NCBI GenBank assembly: GCA_964596105.1
Contig: CAZQRT010000031.1
Location: 1 to 14,966 of the forward strand
Source: CAJUOR01 sp964596105
Lineage (GTDB): Bacteria; Bacillota_I; Bacilli_A; Erysipelotrichales; Coprobacillaceae
DNA length: 14,966 nucleotides
Reading direction: 5' to 3'
Below, piece by piece: positions 14,276-14,966 of the stretch (positions are counted from its first letter, which is position 1; every line of letters starts with the position of its first letter). The notes beneath the pieces were generated by a model. That model made no database searches. It was given only the letters and a program-made list of their open reading frames with translations, and had not been told where the DNA came from. The position numbers and the translations under genes were made by a program.

Positions 14276-14304
14276 TTGCGGATTTTTTCCGGCTGTGCTA
14301 TAGT
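14276..14304 (+). promoter_or_regulatory. Promoter of the FAD-dependent dehydrogenase gene
   Basis: TTGCGG (14276-14281) and TATAGT (14299-14304) are 17 bp apart, with a TGC extension before the -10. It is divergent from the MBL-fold gene promoter in an 89-base intergenic region. The predicted leader is about 11 bases and contains AGGTGA (14311-14316). Confidence 0.55.
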
Positions 14305-14321
14305 GATTTCAGGTGATCAGA

Positions 14322-14966
14322 ATGTATCAAGTCGGGAATGTCAAAATCAGCGTCAAGGCCGATATTAAAGATTATCCGCGTTATCTCTCGGCGTATTTGA
14401 ATATTCCTTTACGGAAGCTGAAAAATGTGACGCTGTTGAAGCGCTCCATTGACGCCCGTAAGAAAGCGGTCATGTACCGCTGTTCGTTCGCGTTTGATCT
14501 TGATGAAAAGCGCGGTGATCTTCGTGAATATCAGCCATATAAATTTTCAGTTCCCGGGCCGGTAAAAAAACTGACAGTTGTGGTCGGAAGCGGGCCGGCC
14601 GGGATGTTTTGCGCCTGGCTGTTAGCGAAAAGCGGGTCACCGGTAATTTTATTAGAACGGGGCAGGCCGGTTGATCAGCGCATATTAGATGTCGAGAAGT
14701 TTTTTTCGGAGGGCGTCTTAAATGAGCAGAGCAACATCCAGTTTGGGGAAGGCGGGGCCGGGACGTTTTCCGACGGCAAACTGACAAGCGGCATCAAGGA
14801 TGAGAAAAAGCGGCTGGTTCTGGAAACTTTTGTGAAGTACGGGGCGCCGGAAGATATTTTATATGAGGCCATGCCCCATATCGGAACCGACCATCTTCGT
14901 AAGATCATGCCGGCGATGCGGGAAGATATCATCAAAATGGGCGGCCAGGTTCGTTTTTCCTCTTGT
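14322..14966 (+). CDS. FAD-dependent dehydrogenase, COG2509-type (3' end outside window)
   Basis: The first 215 residues of a flavoprotein; the frame is open to the last base. An N-terminal domain of about 80 residues (with LLKRSIDARKK at 38-48), typical of COG2509 uncharacterised dehydrogenases, precedes a Rossmann fold: VVVGSGPAGMFCAWLLAKSG at 86-105 with the GxGxxG dinucleotide-binding loop and Glu112 at the ribose-binding position. GEGGAGTFSDGKL (142-154) is a strongly conserved patch of this group. Members are usually about 460-540 residues and their substrate is not known. The ATG is set by AGGTGA 5 bases upstream and a promoter beyond it. Nothing in the visible part is broken. Confidence 0.88.
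   Translation, partial: MYQVGNVKISVKADIKDYPRYLSAYLNIPLRKLKNVTLLKRSIDARKKAVMYRCSFAFDLDEKRGDLREYQPYKFSVPGPVKKLTVVVGSGPAGMFCAWLLAKSGSPVILLERGRPVDQRILDVEKFFSEGVLNEQSNIQFGEGGAGTFSDGKLTSGIKDEKKRLVLETFVKYGAPEDILYEAMPHIGTDHLRKIMPAMREDIIKMGGQVRFSSC

Noticed and set aside
14470..14935. Two minus-strand open frames at the right edge
   Set aside because: They are shadows of the flavoprotein gene, whose GxGxxG motif and conserved patch occupy the plus strand.

Overview
The window looks like a chromosomal segment of a Gram-positive bacterium of the phylum Bacillota. The grounds are strong AGGAGG-type ribosome binding sites, an LPxTG-like surface-protein remnant, soj/spo0J-type ParA and ParB, type III glutamine synthetase (GlnN), a split ThrE-type exporter, a Cof-type HAD phosphatase and a COG2509-type flavoprotein. 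Erysipelotrichia-like or another gut-associated lineage is plausible, but this is inference from gene families. TAA, TAG and TGA all act as stops. No tRNA, rRNA, CRISPR array, insertion sequence, phage gene or riboswitch was recognised. A run of 100 N (9156-9255) interrupts one gene.

Left edge (1-704): the 3' end of a cell-surface repeat protein whose wall-sorting signal is broken by a stop and a frame change. A strong hairpin terminator follows, then about 150 bases with no recognisable gene.

Operon 1 (705-3789): a promoter (TTGAAT-17-TATCAT), then a PAP2 phosphatase, parA/soj, parB/spo0J and purC, packed with 4-12 bp gaps or short overlaps and closed by a terminator. This couples lipid-phosphate chemistry, chromosome partitioning and purine synthesis in one transcript. 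No intact parS site was seen.

Region 2 (3806-8400): the two halves of a threonine/serine exporter joined by an ATGA overlap, then glnN with its own TATAAT box, then a membrane-anchored protein with Ig-like repeats and a transglutaminase-like fold that appears to lack its catalytic Cys and His.

Region 3 (8382-12624): a minus-strand double-AAA+ ATPase (degenerate N-terminal domain, intact CbbX/SpoVK-like C-terminal domain, gap between) is divergent from a DUF1622 membrane protein. After the latter come a degenerate alpha/beta-hydrolase-like membrane protein and a complete esterase with an Ig-like N-terminus and a C-terminal membrane anchor. This is the least ordinary part of the window.

Region 4 (12645-14966): a Cof-type HAD phosphatase converges with and overlaps a minus-strand metallo-beta-lactamase-fold hydrolase. 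The latter is divergent from a FAD-dependent dehydrogenase that runs off the right edge. Several promoters sit only 14-23 bases upstream of their start codons, so many transcripts here should have very short leaders.
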